Shown here: piece by piece, positions 17,961-26,579 of the stretch
How positions within the stretch are numbered: position 1 is the stretch's first letter
How the letters are laid out: each line of letters starts with the position of its first letter
NCBI RefSeq assembly: GCF_012926615.1
Contig: NZ_JABBNU010000001.1
Location: 1-64,000 of the forward strand
DNA length: 64,000 nucleotides
Direction: 5' to 3'
DNA from: Marinigracilibium pacificum
GTDB taxonomy: Bacteria > Bacteroidota > Bacteroidia > Cytophagales > Cyclobacteriaceae
Translations under genes and position numbers: made by a program
Notes under the pieces: generated by a model
Databases searched by the model: none
Told to the model about the DNA's origin: nothing
What the model saw: the letters and a program-made list of their open reading frames with translations, nothing else

Positions 17961-18918
17961 CCAGTTTTTTTGGCAAGATCACCGACATAACAATTGACAA
18001 AGCCATTGTTCCGATTATTATAATAAAGCTTACTACAGGTTCGATCATTGGCTCTTCCCCAGGTTCTTCAAACCAGGTTAGTAGCATTTTGACTCCTATA
18101 AATACCAGAATTAACGATAGTCCTTTTTGTAACAGGTAGAATTTATCCAATATTCCAGCAAGAAGGAAGAACATTGCCCTTAACCCTAAAACTGCAAAAA
18201 TATTTGAAGTATAAATCAGAAACTCATCAGTAGTAATTGCAAAAGCTGCAGGAATTGAGTCTACTGCAAAAATCAAATCTGTTGTTTCGATTAATATAAG
18301 AACTAGAAATAATGGAGTAAAAAACAAAGCCCCATTTCTTATCATCAAAAATTTTCCGCCGTAATTGCCCTTGGTGATTTTAAGGTACTTTCGGGTAAAC
18401 TTGATAATTGGGTTCTTTTCAGGATTTATCTCATCATCTTCACTTTCAAATAGAAGTTTCACTCCTGAATAGATCAGGAAGAATCCGAAAATGTATAATA
18501 TCCAGTGGAATCTTTCTACAAGGGCTGCACCAACAAATATAAATACCCCTCTAAATATCAACGCACCCAAAATACCCCAGAATAAAATCCTGTGATAGTG
18601 TTTTTCCTTGACTTTAAAATATCTAAGGATCAACAGGATAACGAAAATATTATCAAGACTTAATGCTTTCTCTAAAAGATAGGCAGTTAAATACAGGAAA
18701 AAATTTTCCTTGGAGGTGTATTGCTCAGTACTATATTCAAAGAAAATAAGTACCCCAAAAATAAGGGATATTATTATCCAAAATATGGTCTGATACATGG
18801 CACTTTTAGTGCTGATCTTATGGGATGACTTGTTAAGTATGCCCAGGTCAATCACTAAAAATCCAATAATTACAACCGCGAATATTGCTACTAAAGTGTA
18901 ATCAACTTCCTGAAACAT
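17953..18918 (-). CDS. TerC/Alx-family integral membrane protein
   Basis: TerC-family proteins are inner-membrane transporters tied to metal ion export, notably manganese for Alx/MeeY-type members, and to loading of exported metalloproteins. The 321-residue protein has about nine hydrophobic segments. The acidic membrane motifs typical of the family are EKALSLDNIFV near residue 90 and LIFAVDSIPAAFAIT near 215. A charged cytoplasmic loop lies near 155-185 (FESEDDEINPEKNP). No tellurite gene is nearby, so a tellurium role is not suggested. It overlaps the preceding convergent gene by 8 nt. Confidence 0.92.
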   Translation of the reverse strand: MFQEVDYTLVAIFAVVIIGFLVIDLGILNKSSHKISTKSAMYQTIFWIIISLIFGVLIFFEYSTEQYTSKENFFLYLTAYLLEKALSLDNIFVILLILRYFKVKEKHYHRILFWGILGALIFRGVFIFVGAALVERFHWILYIFGFFLIYSGVKLLFESEDDEINPEKNPIIKFTRKYLKITKGNYGGKFLMIRNGALFFTPLFLVLILIETTDLIFAVDSIPAAFAITTDEFLIYTSNIFAVLGLRAMFFLLAGILDKFYLLQKGLSLILVFIGVKMLLTWFEEPGEEPMIEPVVSFIIIIGTMALSIVMSVILPKKLAN

Positions 18919-19061
18919 AAAAAAATATTTACAACTTCTCTTTAGGCCAATCTCGCCATTAAAAGTTGTTAATTATATACCACACTGGCGTTGAATGGGA
19001 TTAAATTATCCTCGCAAGATACACGAATAATTGAATTATCAATGTAAAAAGATGAATTTTT

Positions 19062-20870
19062 TTAATCTTGTAACTGAAGTTGAACCAGGTTTTTATAAAC
19101 TCCTTTTGCCCTTTGTTTTAGCTCCTCATGAGTACCACTTTCGGCTATTACGCCATCTTCAATAACGAAAATATTGTCTGCCTTTTTGATGGTCCCTAAT
19201 CTATGAGCAATTATTATAGTTGTTCTGTCAGCCATTAATTTCTCTAATGCATCCTGAATCAAAAATTCAGATTCTGCATCCAATGCACTAGTGGCTTCAT
19301 CAAGAATTAATAGTCTTGGATCTTTTAAAATAGCTCTGGCAATTGCAATACGCTGTCTCTGACCACCCGAAAGCTTAACACCTCGTTCTCCAACAAGGGT
19401 TTCAAATCCTTCCGGAAATGAATTTATAAAATCAAGGGCATTAGCTTTCCTGGCTGCTTCAATAATATCATCCTCAGAAGCTTCAGGATTACCATAAGCT
19501 ATATTCTCTTTAATAGTTCCTCCAAAAAGAATCACTTCCTGAGGCACAACTCCAATTAAAGAACGATATTCTTCAAGATCCAGAGATTCGATATTTACAT
19601 CACCAACACTGATTGTACCACTATCAGGCTGATAGAATCTCATGATCAATTGAGTAATGGTTGACTTACCAGCCCCACTCGGGCCAACTAATGCTACTTT
19701 TTGTCCCGGTTGAATATTCAGGCTAATATCTTTTAACACTTGCATTTCCTTTCTGGTAGGATAAGCAAATGATACATTCTGGAAAGCAACAGATAATTTT
19801 GGGTTTTCCGAGTCGATTGCTCCAGGTTCTTTACTTCTAGAAGGTTCACTATCTTCTTCAATAATCTCTAGTACACGCTCAGAAGCACCTACTGCACGTT
19901 GAATTTGTGGAATTATATTACCAATTCCCGCGATAGAACCACCCATGAATGCCGTAAAAAATACAAAGCTGGTTAAATCGCCCATGCTTATATCTCCATC
20001 CTGAACAAGTGTGGCTCCATACCAGATCACTCCGATTATTCCCCCCATTAAAAAGAAAATAATAAAAGAAACAAATAGGCCTTGATAAGTTGAAGTTTTA
20101 ATGGCGATATCAACCTGGTCTTTTATTGAACGGCTATATCTTGAGAATTCGAATTTTTCATTTACAAATGCCTTTACCGCCTGAATACTTTGCATACTTT
20201 CTTCAGCAATAATATTGGTGGCGGCTAATTTATCCTGAGTCTCCCTTGACATTCTTCTGATGAACTTACCAAAGATCATTGCAACAATAATTATCAAAGG
20301 CAGGGTACCAAGCATGAACAAGCTTAGCTGTGGTGTCATTACAAAAATTACCACCGTTCCTATAAGTAATGTGATAATTTGTCTGAAAAACTCAGCAAGT
20401 GTTGTAGTGAATGTAGTATGTAATTGCGAAATATCAGAAGTCAGTCTAGAAACAAGCTCTCCCACGCGATGTTTATCATAGAAAGCCATAGGCAAAGAAA
20501 GAAACTTTGAAAACAAAGACTTTCTTAAGTCAGCCATACCGTTTTCACTAAATTTTGAAAACAAGTAAATCCTGCTAAATGAAAAAATACTTTGGACAAA
20601 CAAAATTCCGAGTAATAATAACCCCAAATTATTGATTCCCTTTATCACCCATTCATTCTCTCCCTGAGCCTCATCAACAATTTTTCCAATTAAAAATGGT
20701 ATTGCCAATAATACTCCTGACGAAACAAATAATGCTAGCATTCCTAATATAAAGGTCTTTTTATAGGGCATTACATATCTGAACACTCTATAAATTTTCC
20801 CTATATTTTCCTTATTAAGCTTTCTTTTCTCTCCTTCTTTAAGAGGCTCCCTTGTTCTTCCCTTCGCCAT
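19062..20870 (-). CDS. ABC exporter, MsbA-type permease-ATPase fusion
   Basis: A half-transporter of 602 residues that should work as a homodimer in the inner membrane. Six membrane helices span about 35-330. The ATPase domain has Walker A GPSGAGKST, Q-loop GVVPQEVILFGG, signature LSGGQRQR, Walker B LLILDEATSALD and the H-loop IIAHRLGT. The layout is that of lipid A or multidrug exporters (MsbA/BmrA). It begins 4 nt after the lipoprotein gene, so the two are probably one operon, which suggests an envelope substrate. The actual substrate cannot be read from the sequence. Confidence 0.93.
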   Translation of the reverse strand: MAKGRTREPLKEGEKRKLNKENIGKIYRVFRYVMPYKKTFILGMLALFVSSGVLLAIPFLIGKIVDEAQGENEWVIKGINNLGLLLLGILFVQSIFSFSRIYLFSKFSENGMADLRKSLFSKFLSLPMAFYDKHRVGELVSRLTSDISQLHTTFTTTLAEFFRQIITLLIGTVVIFVMTPQLSLFMLGTLPLIIIVAMIFGKFIRRMSRETQDKLAATNIIAEESMQSIQAVKAFVNEKFEFSRYSRSIKDQVDIAIKTSTYQGLFVSFIIFFLMGGIIGVIWYGATLVQDGDISMGDLTSFVFFTAFMGGSIAGIGNIIPQIQRAVGASERVLEIIEEDSEPSRSKEPGAIDSENPKLSVAFQNVSFAYPTRKEMQVLKDISLNIQPGQKVALVGPSGAGKSTITQLIMRFYQPDSGTISVGDVNIESLDLEEYRSLIGVVPQEVILFGGTIKENIAYGNPEASEDDIIEAARKANALDFINSFPEGFETLVGERGVKLSGGQRQRIAIARAILKDPRLLILDEATSALDAESEFLIQDALEKLMADRTTIIIAHRLGTIKKADNIFVIEDGVIAESGTHEELKQRAKGVYKNLVQLQLQD

Positions 20871-20874
20871 CTAT

Positions 20875-21453
20875 TTATTCTATAATGCTTGCTTTAATAC
20901 TATACTCGTTAAGACCTCTTAAGGCCATATTTTTTTGCTCAAAATAAAAATATTGCTTCAGCATCCTGCTTTCAGGATCAAAATCTAATTCAATTACCTT
21001 TTTAGTATGGTAAAGTATGTTTTCATCTTTGATTTCGGCAGAAATATGCTTGATCTTATCATCTTTTAATTCCACAGCAAATTTCCTTATATTAAAATAA
21101 GAAGTATCTGTTACCACATACTCCCTTCTTTCTACACCAGTTGTGAGATTCTGGCTTGTTGAATCTAAGGCATTTGCTTTAAAAATTTTTTCAGGCTTAA
21201 AATCAGATAGAAAACTTAACTCCTTATTCCAATTTACATCAGTTAACTCAACCACTTCTTCCTGGCCATTATATGTAACTGTCTTCTTCACTTTTAAATT
21301 TTCTTCTGGCAGAACTGCCATATTTAGCGAGTCAAGAATTTGTAATTGATAGGTAATAGGATGTACCTTATACGCTGAATATTTCTCGGGCTTATCCTGA
21401 GCGCATCCAGACAATATTCCAATAAGAAAAAACAATAGAAGTCGGTTAACCAT
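20875..21453 (-). CDS. Hypothetical lipoprotein
   Basis: A 192-residue protein with a lipoprotein signal: MVNRLLLFFLIGILSGC, lipidated Cys17. The mature part is hydrophilic and mostly beta-strand in character, with alternating patterns such as YNGQEEVVELTDVNW and ILYHTKKVIELDFD. I recognise no conserved domain. It sits 4 nt before the ABC exporter in the same operon, so it may help that transporter or act on its substrate. The upstream gap carries the gpmI terminator and a TAAGTTTG box at 21488-21495. Confidence 0.75.
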   Translation of the reverse strand: MVNRLLLFFLIGILSGCAQDKPEKYSAYKVHPITYQLQILDSLNMAVLPEENLKVKKTVTYNGQEEVVELTDVNWNKELSFLSDFKPEKIFKANALDSTSQNLTTGVERREYVVTDTSYFNIRKFAVELKDDKIKHISAEIKDENILYHTKKVIELDFDPESRMLKQYFYFEQKNMALRGLNEYSIKASIIE

Positions 21454-21487
21454 CTTATTAATAACCTATACTATTAAAAATTAGTTG

Positions 21488-21495
21488 CAAACTTA
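21488..21495 (-). promoter_or_regulatory. Candidate -7 box for the lipoprotein-ABC exporter operon
   Basis: On the minus strand this reads TAAGTTTG, matching TAnnTTTG, 34 nt before the lipoprotein ATG and just past the gpmI terminator. No clear TTG element is seen upstream. Confidence 0.4.
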
Positions 21496-21500
21496 CTAAA

Positions 21501-21530
21501 AAATAAAAAAAGCCCGTTGTACCGGGCTTT
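21501..21530 (-). terminator. Terminator of gpmI
   Basis: AAAGCCCG (21509-21516) pairs with CGGGCTTT (21523-21530) around a 6-nt loop. On the minus strand the stem is followed by a long T tract (plus-strand A run at 21501-21511), right after the gpmI stop. Confidence 0.85.
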
Positions 21531-21551
21531 ATGATTTAACATTATTCTTTA

Positions 21552-23084
21552 TTATTGACTAACTGGCTCTTTAATCAACACCTCACCAGTCATTTCCTCA
21601 GGAACTTTTAGATCCATCAACGTTAAAATTGTTGGCGCCAGATCTCCAAGCTTACCATCTTTCATTTTAACAGGTGATTTACTAACATGAATCATAGGAA
21701 CCAGGTTAGTAGTATGTGCCGTATTAGGCGACCCATCTTCATTAATCATATAGTCACTGTTGCCATGGTCAGCAATGATGATTGAATCATAACCATGTTC
21801 TAACCCGGCTTCGGCTACTTCTTTAGCACATTGATCTACTGTTTCACATGCTTTAACGGCTGCTTCAAATACACCAGTATGTCCCACCATATCAGGGTTT
21901 GCAAAATTCAGACATACAAAATCAACTTCTTCCTTTTCAATTTCTTTTACTATTGCATCAGTAATCTCACGTGCGCTCATTTCTGGCTGAAGATCATAGG
22001 TAGCAACTTTTGGTGAAGGAACCAGGAGTCTTTTTTCACCATCAAACTCTGTCTCACGACCACCAGAAAAGAAAAAAGTAACATGAGGGTATTTTTCAGT
22101 TTCAGCAATCCTGATTTGTTTCTTATTCTGATCAGCCAATGTTTCTCCCAGAGTATTAGATAGATTGTCTTTCTCAAATATTACCGATACACCTTTGAAT
22201 GTATCATCATATCGAGCCATTGTAACATAATGAAGATCCAGTTTCTTCATATCCTGCTCAGGAAAATCCTGCTGAGTAAGAACCATTGTAATTTCTCTTC
22301 CTCTATCAGTCCTGAAATTAAAACAGATTACTACATCACCTTCTTTAATAACAGCCAAAGGTTCCTTTCCATCTTCAGAACCAATTATCGGTTTTACAAA
22401 TTCATCAGTTACACCTTCTTCATATGACTCTACTAATGCTTTAATCGGATCGGTAGTAATTTTACCTTCACCTTTAACCATTGCATCGTATGCCAGTTTG
22501 ACACGTTCCCATCTTTTATCTCTATCCATGGCATAATATCTGCCAATTATGGTAGCCAATTTACCGGTAGTACCATCCATATGAGATTTTAAATCTTTAA
22601 GATAACCTTCACCACTTTTAGGGTCAGTATCGCGTCCGTCGGTAAATGCATGAACAAATACATCTTCTAGCCCCAATTCTGACGCATAACTTATCAATCC
22701 TTTAAGGTGATTTATATGAGAATGAACACCTCCATCAGAAACCAATCCAATGAGATGAACATTTTTATTATTCTTTTTAGCATAATCATATGCATTTGTC
22801 AACACCTCATTATCTTTGATTTCTCCACTTTCAATCGACCTGTTTATTTTCACAAGGTCCTGGTAAACAACCCTTCCGGCACCTATATTCATGTGCCCAA
22901 CCTCTGAATTACCCATTTGTCCATCAGGTAATCCTACAGCAAGTCCCGAAGCCTCAAGCTTTGAATGAGGGTATTTTTCAAAGGCACTATCCATAAATGG
23001 TGTATTAGCCTTTGCAATTGCAGACACTTCCGGTTTTGTCGCTAATCCCCATCCATCTAGAATCATCAAGATAACTTTTCGCAT
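21552..23084 (-). CDS. gpmI: 2,3-bisphosphoglycerate-independent phosphoglycerate mutase
   Basis: Interconverts 3- and 2-phosphoglycerate in glycolysis and gluconeogenesis with two manganese ions. The 510-residue protein belongs to the alkaline-phosphatase superfamily. The first metal Asp is in MILDGWG, the phosphoserine nucleophile is Ser60 in MGNSEVGHMN, the inserted transferase domain holds DGRDTDP and RYYAMDRDKRW, and the late metal ligands are NFANPDMVGHTG and IIADHGNSDY. The gene stands alone with its own terminator downstream. Confidence 0.97.
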   Translation of the reverse strand: MRKVILMILDGWGLATKPEVSAIAKANTPFMDSAFEKYPHSKLEASGLAVGLPDGQMGNSEVGHMNIGAGRVVYQDLVKINRSIESGEIKDNEVLTNAYDYAKKNNKNVHLIGLVSDGGVHSHINHLKGLISYASELGLEDVFVHAFTDGRDTDPKSGEGYLKDLKSHMDGTTGKLATIIGRYYAMDRDKRWERVKLAYDAMVKGEGKITTDPIKALVESYEEGVTDEFVKPIIGSEDGKEPLAVIKEGDVVICFNFRTDRGREITMVLTQQDFPEQDMKKLDLHYVTMARYDDTFKGVSVIFEKDNLSNTLGETLADQNKKQIRIAETEKYPHVTFFFSGGRETEFDGEKRLLVPSPKVATYDLQPEMSAREITDAIVKEIEKEEVDFVCLNFANPDMVGHTGVFEAAVKACETVDQCAKEVAEAGLEHGYDSIIIADHGNSDYMINEDGSPNTAHTTNLVPMIHVSKSPVKMKDGKLGDLAPTILTLMDLKVPEEMTGEVLIKEPVSQ

Positions 23085-23171
23085 ATCAATAGATTATATT
23101 TATTTTTAATGTAAATTTAGCAATTCGGCTTGACCTATTTTAGTTAAACATATCCAAATTCCTGTAATGAA

Positions 23172-23203
23172 TTTGTTTTTTGCATTTAACTGGCATAGTT
23201 TTA
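23172..23203 (+). promoter_or_regulatory. Promoter of the DUF4783-nadC operon
   Basis: TTTG (23172-23175), 20 nt, then TAGTTTTA (23196-23203), one base from TAnnTTTG. It lies 36 nt before the DUF4783 start at 23240. Confidence 0.55.
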
Positions 23204-23239
23204 GCTTAATTATGAAGATGACAATATTTTTAAGATTTC

Positions 23240-23641
23240 ATGTTTAAAATTAAACATCTTTTTTACTGTCTGATATTTTTCTTTGCAGCTTCGAATGTCT
23301 TTGGTCAGAACGGTGCAGCGTTGAATAATATTCAGGAAGCCATTAAAATTGGATCTTCGAGGGAGTTGGCAAAATATCTCAGCAACAACGTTGAGATTAA
23401 TTTTGATAATGAAAGTTCTGTATACAGCCAGAATCAGGCAGAGTTTGTATTGAAGGAGTTTTTCATGAAGTACCCGCCTAAAGACTTTCAGGTCAGCCAC
23501 CAGGGATCATCCAGTAAAGGTCAATTACGATATGCCATCGGAAAGTATATCTGTGATGATACTAGTTTCGTTGTTTTAATAAGGATGAAAAATATAGAAG
23601 GTGAATACATTGTTATTAACCTCACGTTCAATAAAGAATGA
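23240..23641 (+). CDS. DUF4783 domain-containing exported protein
   Basis: A 133-residue protein of a family known mainly from Bacteroidota and without assigned function. A signal peptide (about 1-22, LFYCLIFFFAASNVFG, cleavage before QNG) precedes a compact alpha+beta domain resembling the NTF2-like fold: an early helix (NNIQEAIKIGSSRELAKYL), a strand NNVEINF, a helix carrying FVLKEFFMKYPP, and a sheet ending YIVINLTFNKE. It overlaps nadC by 4 nt, so the two are co-translated, although no functional link is obvious. It has its own promoter match at 23172-23203. Confidence 0.85.
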   Translation: MFKIKHLFYCLIFFFAASNVFGQNGAALNNIQEAIKIGSSRELAKYLSNNVEINFDNESSVYSQNQAEFVLKEFFMKYPPKDFQVSHQGSSSKGQLRYAIGKYICDDTSFVVLIRMKNIEGEYIVINLTFNKE

Positions 23642-24498
23642 TGGAATATTTGAATGAATCCTCCGTTGAGGCTTTTATAAAAGCTGCTTTAGCTGAAGAC
23701 ATTGGAGATGGTGATCACAGTACTTTGGCAAGTGTACCTGAAGATGCCATAGGAAAAGCAAAACTTCTTGTTAAGGATGATGGTATTATTGCCGGTATTG
23801 AAATGGCAAAACAGATATTTGACTATTTTGATCCTGAGCTTAAAGTTGAAACTTTAATTGGTGACGGAGCCAGAGTCAAGCAAGGTGAAATAGCATTTAC
23901 TGTTGAAGGAAAAGCTCGTTCTATTTTGACATCAGAAAGGTTAGTATTGAATTGCATGCAACGAATGAGTGGAATTGCAACTTATACATCTAATCTGAAT
24001 GACCTGATTTCCCACACCAATGCAAAATTATTAGACACAAGAAAAACTACCCCTAACTTCAGAATTTGTGAAAAATGGGCTGTAGTTATCGGGGGAGGAA
24101 AAAACCATCGTTTTGGTCTATATGATATGGTTATGCTCAAAGACAACCATATTGATTTTGCCGGCGGAATACATGAAGCTATTTCAGCAACGAAAAATTA
24201 TCTTCATAAAAAGGGACTAGATCTTAAAATCGAGGTTGAAACCCGTAATCTTGATGAGGTTAAGCAGGTACTAGATCACGAAGGCATTTATTCTATACTA
24301 TTAGATAACATGGGGCCTGAAATATTGAAAGAAGCAGTAGAATTAATCAATGGCAGAACTGTAACTGAAGCATCTGGTGGTATCACTGAAGAGACCATAA
24401 CTGCTATTGCAGAAAGCGGTGTTGATTACATTTCTGTTGGAGCCTTAACTCATTCTGCTGGTAGCCTTGACCTAAGTTTAAAAGCTATAGATGAATAA
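23638..24498 (+). CDS. nadC: Quinolinate phosphoribosyltransferase (carboxylating)
   Basis: NadC joins quinolinate and PRPP to give nicotinate mononucleotide in de novo NAD synthesis. The 286-residue length is normal. Typical segments are AEDIGDGDHST near the N-terminus, ERLVLNCMQRMSGIAT, LLDTRKTTPNFR, GGGKNHRFGLYDMVMLKDNH and EASGGI near the end, which together form the substrate and phosphate sites. Two adjacent ATGs (23638, 23641) are possible; the first overlaps the DUF4783 stop by 4 nt. NAD salvage genes pnuC and a NadR-type kinase appear at 62 kb. Confidence 0.97.
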   Translation: MMEYLNESSVEAFIKAALAEDIGDGDHSTLASVPEDAIGKAKLLVKDDGIIAGIEMAKQIFDYFDPELKVETLIGDGARVKQGEIAFTVEGKARSILTSERLVLNCMQRMSGIATYTSNLNDLISHTNAKLLDTRKTTPNFRICEKWAVVIGGGKNHRFGLYDMVMLKDNHIDFAGGIHEAISATKNYLHKKGLDLKIEVETRNLDEVKQVLDHEGIYSILLDNMGPEILKEAVELINGRTVTEASGGITEETITAIAESGVDYISVGALTHSAGSLDLSLKAIDE

Positions 24499-24589
24499 AA
24501 GATCCGGAAGAAACCTGTTTTCACTGCTATTAAATGCTCTACTATTCACAATCATGATAATTTTCTTTTTTTATCAATGTGTAGGTTAA
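24491..24589 (+). CDS. Possible 32-aa membrane peptide
   Basis: A reading frame starting ATG 24491 inside the last codons of nadC and ending TAA 24587-24589. It codes a short basic N-terminus (NKRSGRN) followed by one hydrophobic helix (LFSLLLNALLFTIMIIFFFY) and a QCVG tail. The composition is that of a small single-pass membrane peptide, and the overlap with nadC would couple translation. AT-rich DNA can give such frames by chance, and no ribosome site is clear. Confidence 0.4.
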   Translation: MNKRSGRNLFSLLLNALLFTIMIIFFFYQCVG

Positions 24590-24657
24590 CCTGCTTTATT
24601 GATCATTAAAGTCTTTATTTTATCAGACAATGCAATGGAAAAAAGGCATTTTATAGC

Positions 24658-24665
24658 TAGTTTTG
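24658..24665 (+). promoter_or_regulatory. Candidate -7 box for the YcxB-like gene
   Basis: TAGTTTTG matches TAnnTTTG and lies 26 nt before ATG 24692. No convincing TTG element is seen at the usual distance upstream. Confidence 0.35.
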
Positions 24666-24691
24666 CCATCCGTTAAAGCGTATTATTTAAA

Positions 24692-25165
24692 ATGTTAATA
24701 AGAACAAGGAAATATCAGTTGCCGACCAACACTTATATTAAGTTGGGAATGGCTAATATACTTAAAGAACAATGGTGGGTGTTTTTGATCTATCTTGCAA
24801 TTAATGCCGGAGCTTTGATCTGGCCTTCATGGTGGTGGTTCATTGGTTCAACGATAGCATTAGTCCTTTATCTACTATTCTGGTTAATCCAGTTTGCCGG
24901 CTTAACACAACACGAGCAAGGCAAAATGCTTTTCGAAAAACTTAGCTACGAGATTACTTCTCAGCAAATCTTGGTAAAAATAAACACCAAACAGGGTATG
25001 CCTATTAAATGGGATTTGATTACCAAGGCAAATAAAACAAAAGATGCTTTTGTACTATTTGTTAACAAAGCCCAGATAATTCACTGGCCATATAAGTTGT
25101 TTAAAACTGAAGGTGAAGTAAAATTCATTGAAGCAATACTTAAAAGAAAGAATTTAATTAAATAA
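24692..25165 (+). CDS. YcxB-like membrane protein
   Basis: A 157-residue protein with two hydrophobic helices at about 31-70 (WWVFLIYLAINAGALIW and IGSTIALVLYLLFWLIQFAG), separated by a Trp-rich turn (PSWWWF). The C-terminal half is a soluble beta-rich domain like that of YcxB proteins: YEITSQQILVKINT, PIKWDLITKANKTKDAFVLFVNKAQIIHWPYKLF. The topology resembles PH-like bacterial membrane proteins. Function is unknown. A strong terminator follows at 25170-25192. Confidence 0.75.
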   Translation: MLIRTRKYQLPTNTYIKLGMANILKEQWWVFLIYLAINAGALIWPSWWWFIGSTIALVLYLLFWLIQFAGLTQHEQGKMLFEKLSYEITSQQILVKINTKQGMPIKWDLITKANKTKDAFVLFVNKAQIIHWPYKLFKTEGEVKFIEAILKRKNLIK

Positions 25166-25169
25166 ATTG

Positions 25170-25192
25170 ACCGGGTAACACCCGGTTTTTTT
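25170..25192 (+). terminator. Terminator after the YcxB-like gene
   Basis: ACCGGGT-aac-ACCCGGT is a perfect 7-bp stem with a 3-nt loop, followed by TTTTTT. The T tract runs directly into ATG 25193 of the next small frame, so that gene either has a leader ending in this hairpin (attenuation or read-through) or a later start. Confidence 0.85.
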
Positions 25193-25381
25193 ATGGCTGA
25201 ACGTATTTTCCTTTTCATGCTCGGAGTATTACTTGCCAGCCCAGGCATGCTTACTCTATATATTGTCAGACATCGTCCCAGAACTTTCTTAAGAGAAGGA
25301 TTCACTGGCTATCTGAAACTAATTTTACTATTTGCAGGTTTTGCCTTAATGACAATTGCTATCCTTGGATATTTTGCATAA
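25193..25381 (+). CDS. Small two-helix membrane protein
   Basis: A 62-residue frame with two hydrophobic helices, about 4-24 and 42-60, joined by a basic loop (VRHRPRTFLREGF). I recognise no family. The next gene, recX, begins 5 nt after its stop, which supports real translation. Against this, the ATG touches the T tract of a strong terminator; an internal ATG at 25217 would leave a shorter protein. Either way the helices remain. Confidence 0.5.
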   Translation: MAERIFLFMLGVLLASPGMLTLYIVRHRPRTFLREGFTGYLKLILLFAGFALMTIAILGYFA

Positions 25382-25386
25382 ACAAG

Positions 25387-25857
25387 ATGGATAAACTGGT
25401 TATAAAAGAAGCACTGGTAAAATATTCCCGGTACTGCGCTATGCGTGAAGTCTGCTCTTCAGATATAAGAAAAAAGTTACTGAACGATAAAAAACTTGGC
25501 CTTTCCAAAGCCCAGACTAACAAAATTATTGACATTTTGATTGATGAAGGCTTCATAAATGAAGAGCGTTTTGCTGCAGCTTTTGTAAATGATCACTATA
25601 AATTTAATAAATGGGGCAGGATCAAAATAAAATACATGCTGAACTCTAAGGGTATTAAAGAACAGTATATTGATAATGCTCTCAAATCAATACCTTCTGA
25701 GGAATATCTCGATATATTAAGGAGCCTCATGAAAGAAAAATGGTCTAAACTTGAAAAGGAAGAAGACTATTATACTAAAAAGATGAAATGTGCTAACTTC
25801 CTTGCCGGACGAGGTTTTGAATCAGACCTTATCTTTAATGAAATTGAAAAACTTTAA
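25387..25857 (+). CDS. recX: RecX family regulatory protein
   Basis: RecX binds RecA filaments and limits recombinase activity. The 156-residue protein is built from the three-helix repeats of the family. Diagnostic parts are RYCAMREVCSSDIRKKLL in the first repeat, IDEGFINEERFAAAFVNDHYKFNKWGRIKIKYML in the second, and an ANFLAGRGFESDLIFNEI end. recA is not in the window, so this is a stand-alone regulator. It begins 5 nt after the small membrane gene and ends 5 nt before the NRDE gene, so the three probably share a transcript. Confidence 0.9.
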   Translation: MDKLVIKEALVKYSRYCAMREVCSSDIRKKLLNDKKLGLSKAQTNKIIDILIDEGFINEERFAAAFVNDHYKFNKWGRIKIKYMLNSKGIKEQYIDNALKSIPSEEYLDILRSLMKEKWSKLEKEEDYYTKKMKCANFLAGRGFESDLIFNEIEKL

Positions 25858-25862
25858 GTTTA

Positions 25863-26576
25863 ATGTGCACAGTAAGTTTTGCCAGGGTAAATAACGGTGT
25901 TGAAATTACAAGTAACAGAGACGAAACAATTCTTAGATCTAATGCTTTATCTCCAGCAATACACTTATATAAGCACACAAACTTAATCTTCCCAAAAGAT
26001 CCTCAAGGAGGGGGCTCATGGATTGGCGGCAGTGAAAATGGCAACCTTGCCTGTTTATTAAATGGAGCGTTTGTCCCTCATAAACATAATCCACCTTACA
26101 GATTAAGTCGGGGGATAGTCTTGCTTGATGCATTAGTCACTAATGATGTTTCAACTTTTGTCAATAATTATAATGTTCACAACATCGAACCCTTTACACT
26201 TATTATTTATTCTAATGGTGAGCTGACTGTGTTTCGTTGGGACGAAAAAACCAGACACATTAAAACTCTTGATTCTAATAAAACCCATTTATGGGCTTCA
26301 GCTCCTCTGTATGGACCTGAAACTGTAAAAAAAAGAAAAGAATGGTTCCGGAAATGGGAAAAAGAAAACGACCTATCTCAAACATACAACATTAGAAATT
26401 TTCACTACCATGCAGGTGATGGAGATCCTGAAAATGATGTGATAATGAAAAGAGGGCCTTTTCTTCAAACTGTCAGTGTAACATCCATGCGCCTTTATAA
26501 AACCAGAATTTCAATCCTTCATGATGACTTGATCGGAGATAATTCGGGAGAAGAACATTTAGATATTGAAAAATAG
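25863..26576 (+). CDS. NRDE (TANGO2-like) family protein
   Basis: A 237-residue member of the NRDE family, whose animal relative TANGO2 is linked to lipid or haem handling; the bacterial role is unsettled. The family hallmarks are the N-terminus MCTVSFARVNNGVEITSNRDE, with Cys2 exposed after Met removal as in Ntn hydrolases, then GGSWIGG and NGNLACLLNGAFVPH. The NRDE motif itself is at residues 18-21. It lies between recX (5 nt) and the radical SAM gene (3 nt). Confidence 0.88.
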   Translation: MCTVSFARVNNGVEITSNRDETILRSNALSPAIHLYKHTNLIFPKDPQGGGSWIGGSENGNLACLLNGAFVPHKHNPPYRLSRGIVLLDALVTNDVSTFVNNYNVHNIEPFTLIIYSNGELTVFRWDEKTRHIKTLDSNKTHLWASAPLYGPETVKKRKEWFRKWEKENDLSQTYNIRNFHYHAGDGDPENDVIMKRGPFLQTVSVTSMRLYKTRISILHDDLIGDNSGEEHLDIEK

Positions 26577-26579
26577 TTT

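Noticed and set aside
23212-23247. Possible 11-aa leader peptide (ATG 23212) before the DUF4783 gene
   Set aside because: It has no repeated codon or hairpin typical of attenuation, and short frames are common in AT-rich DNA.
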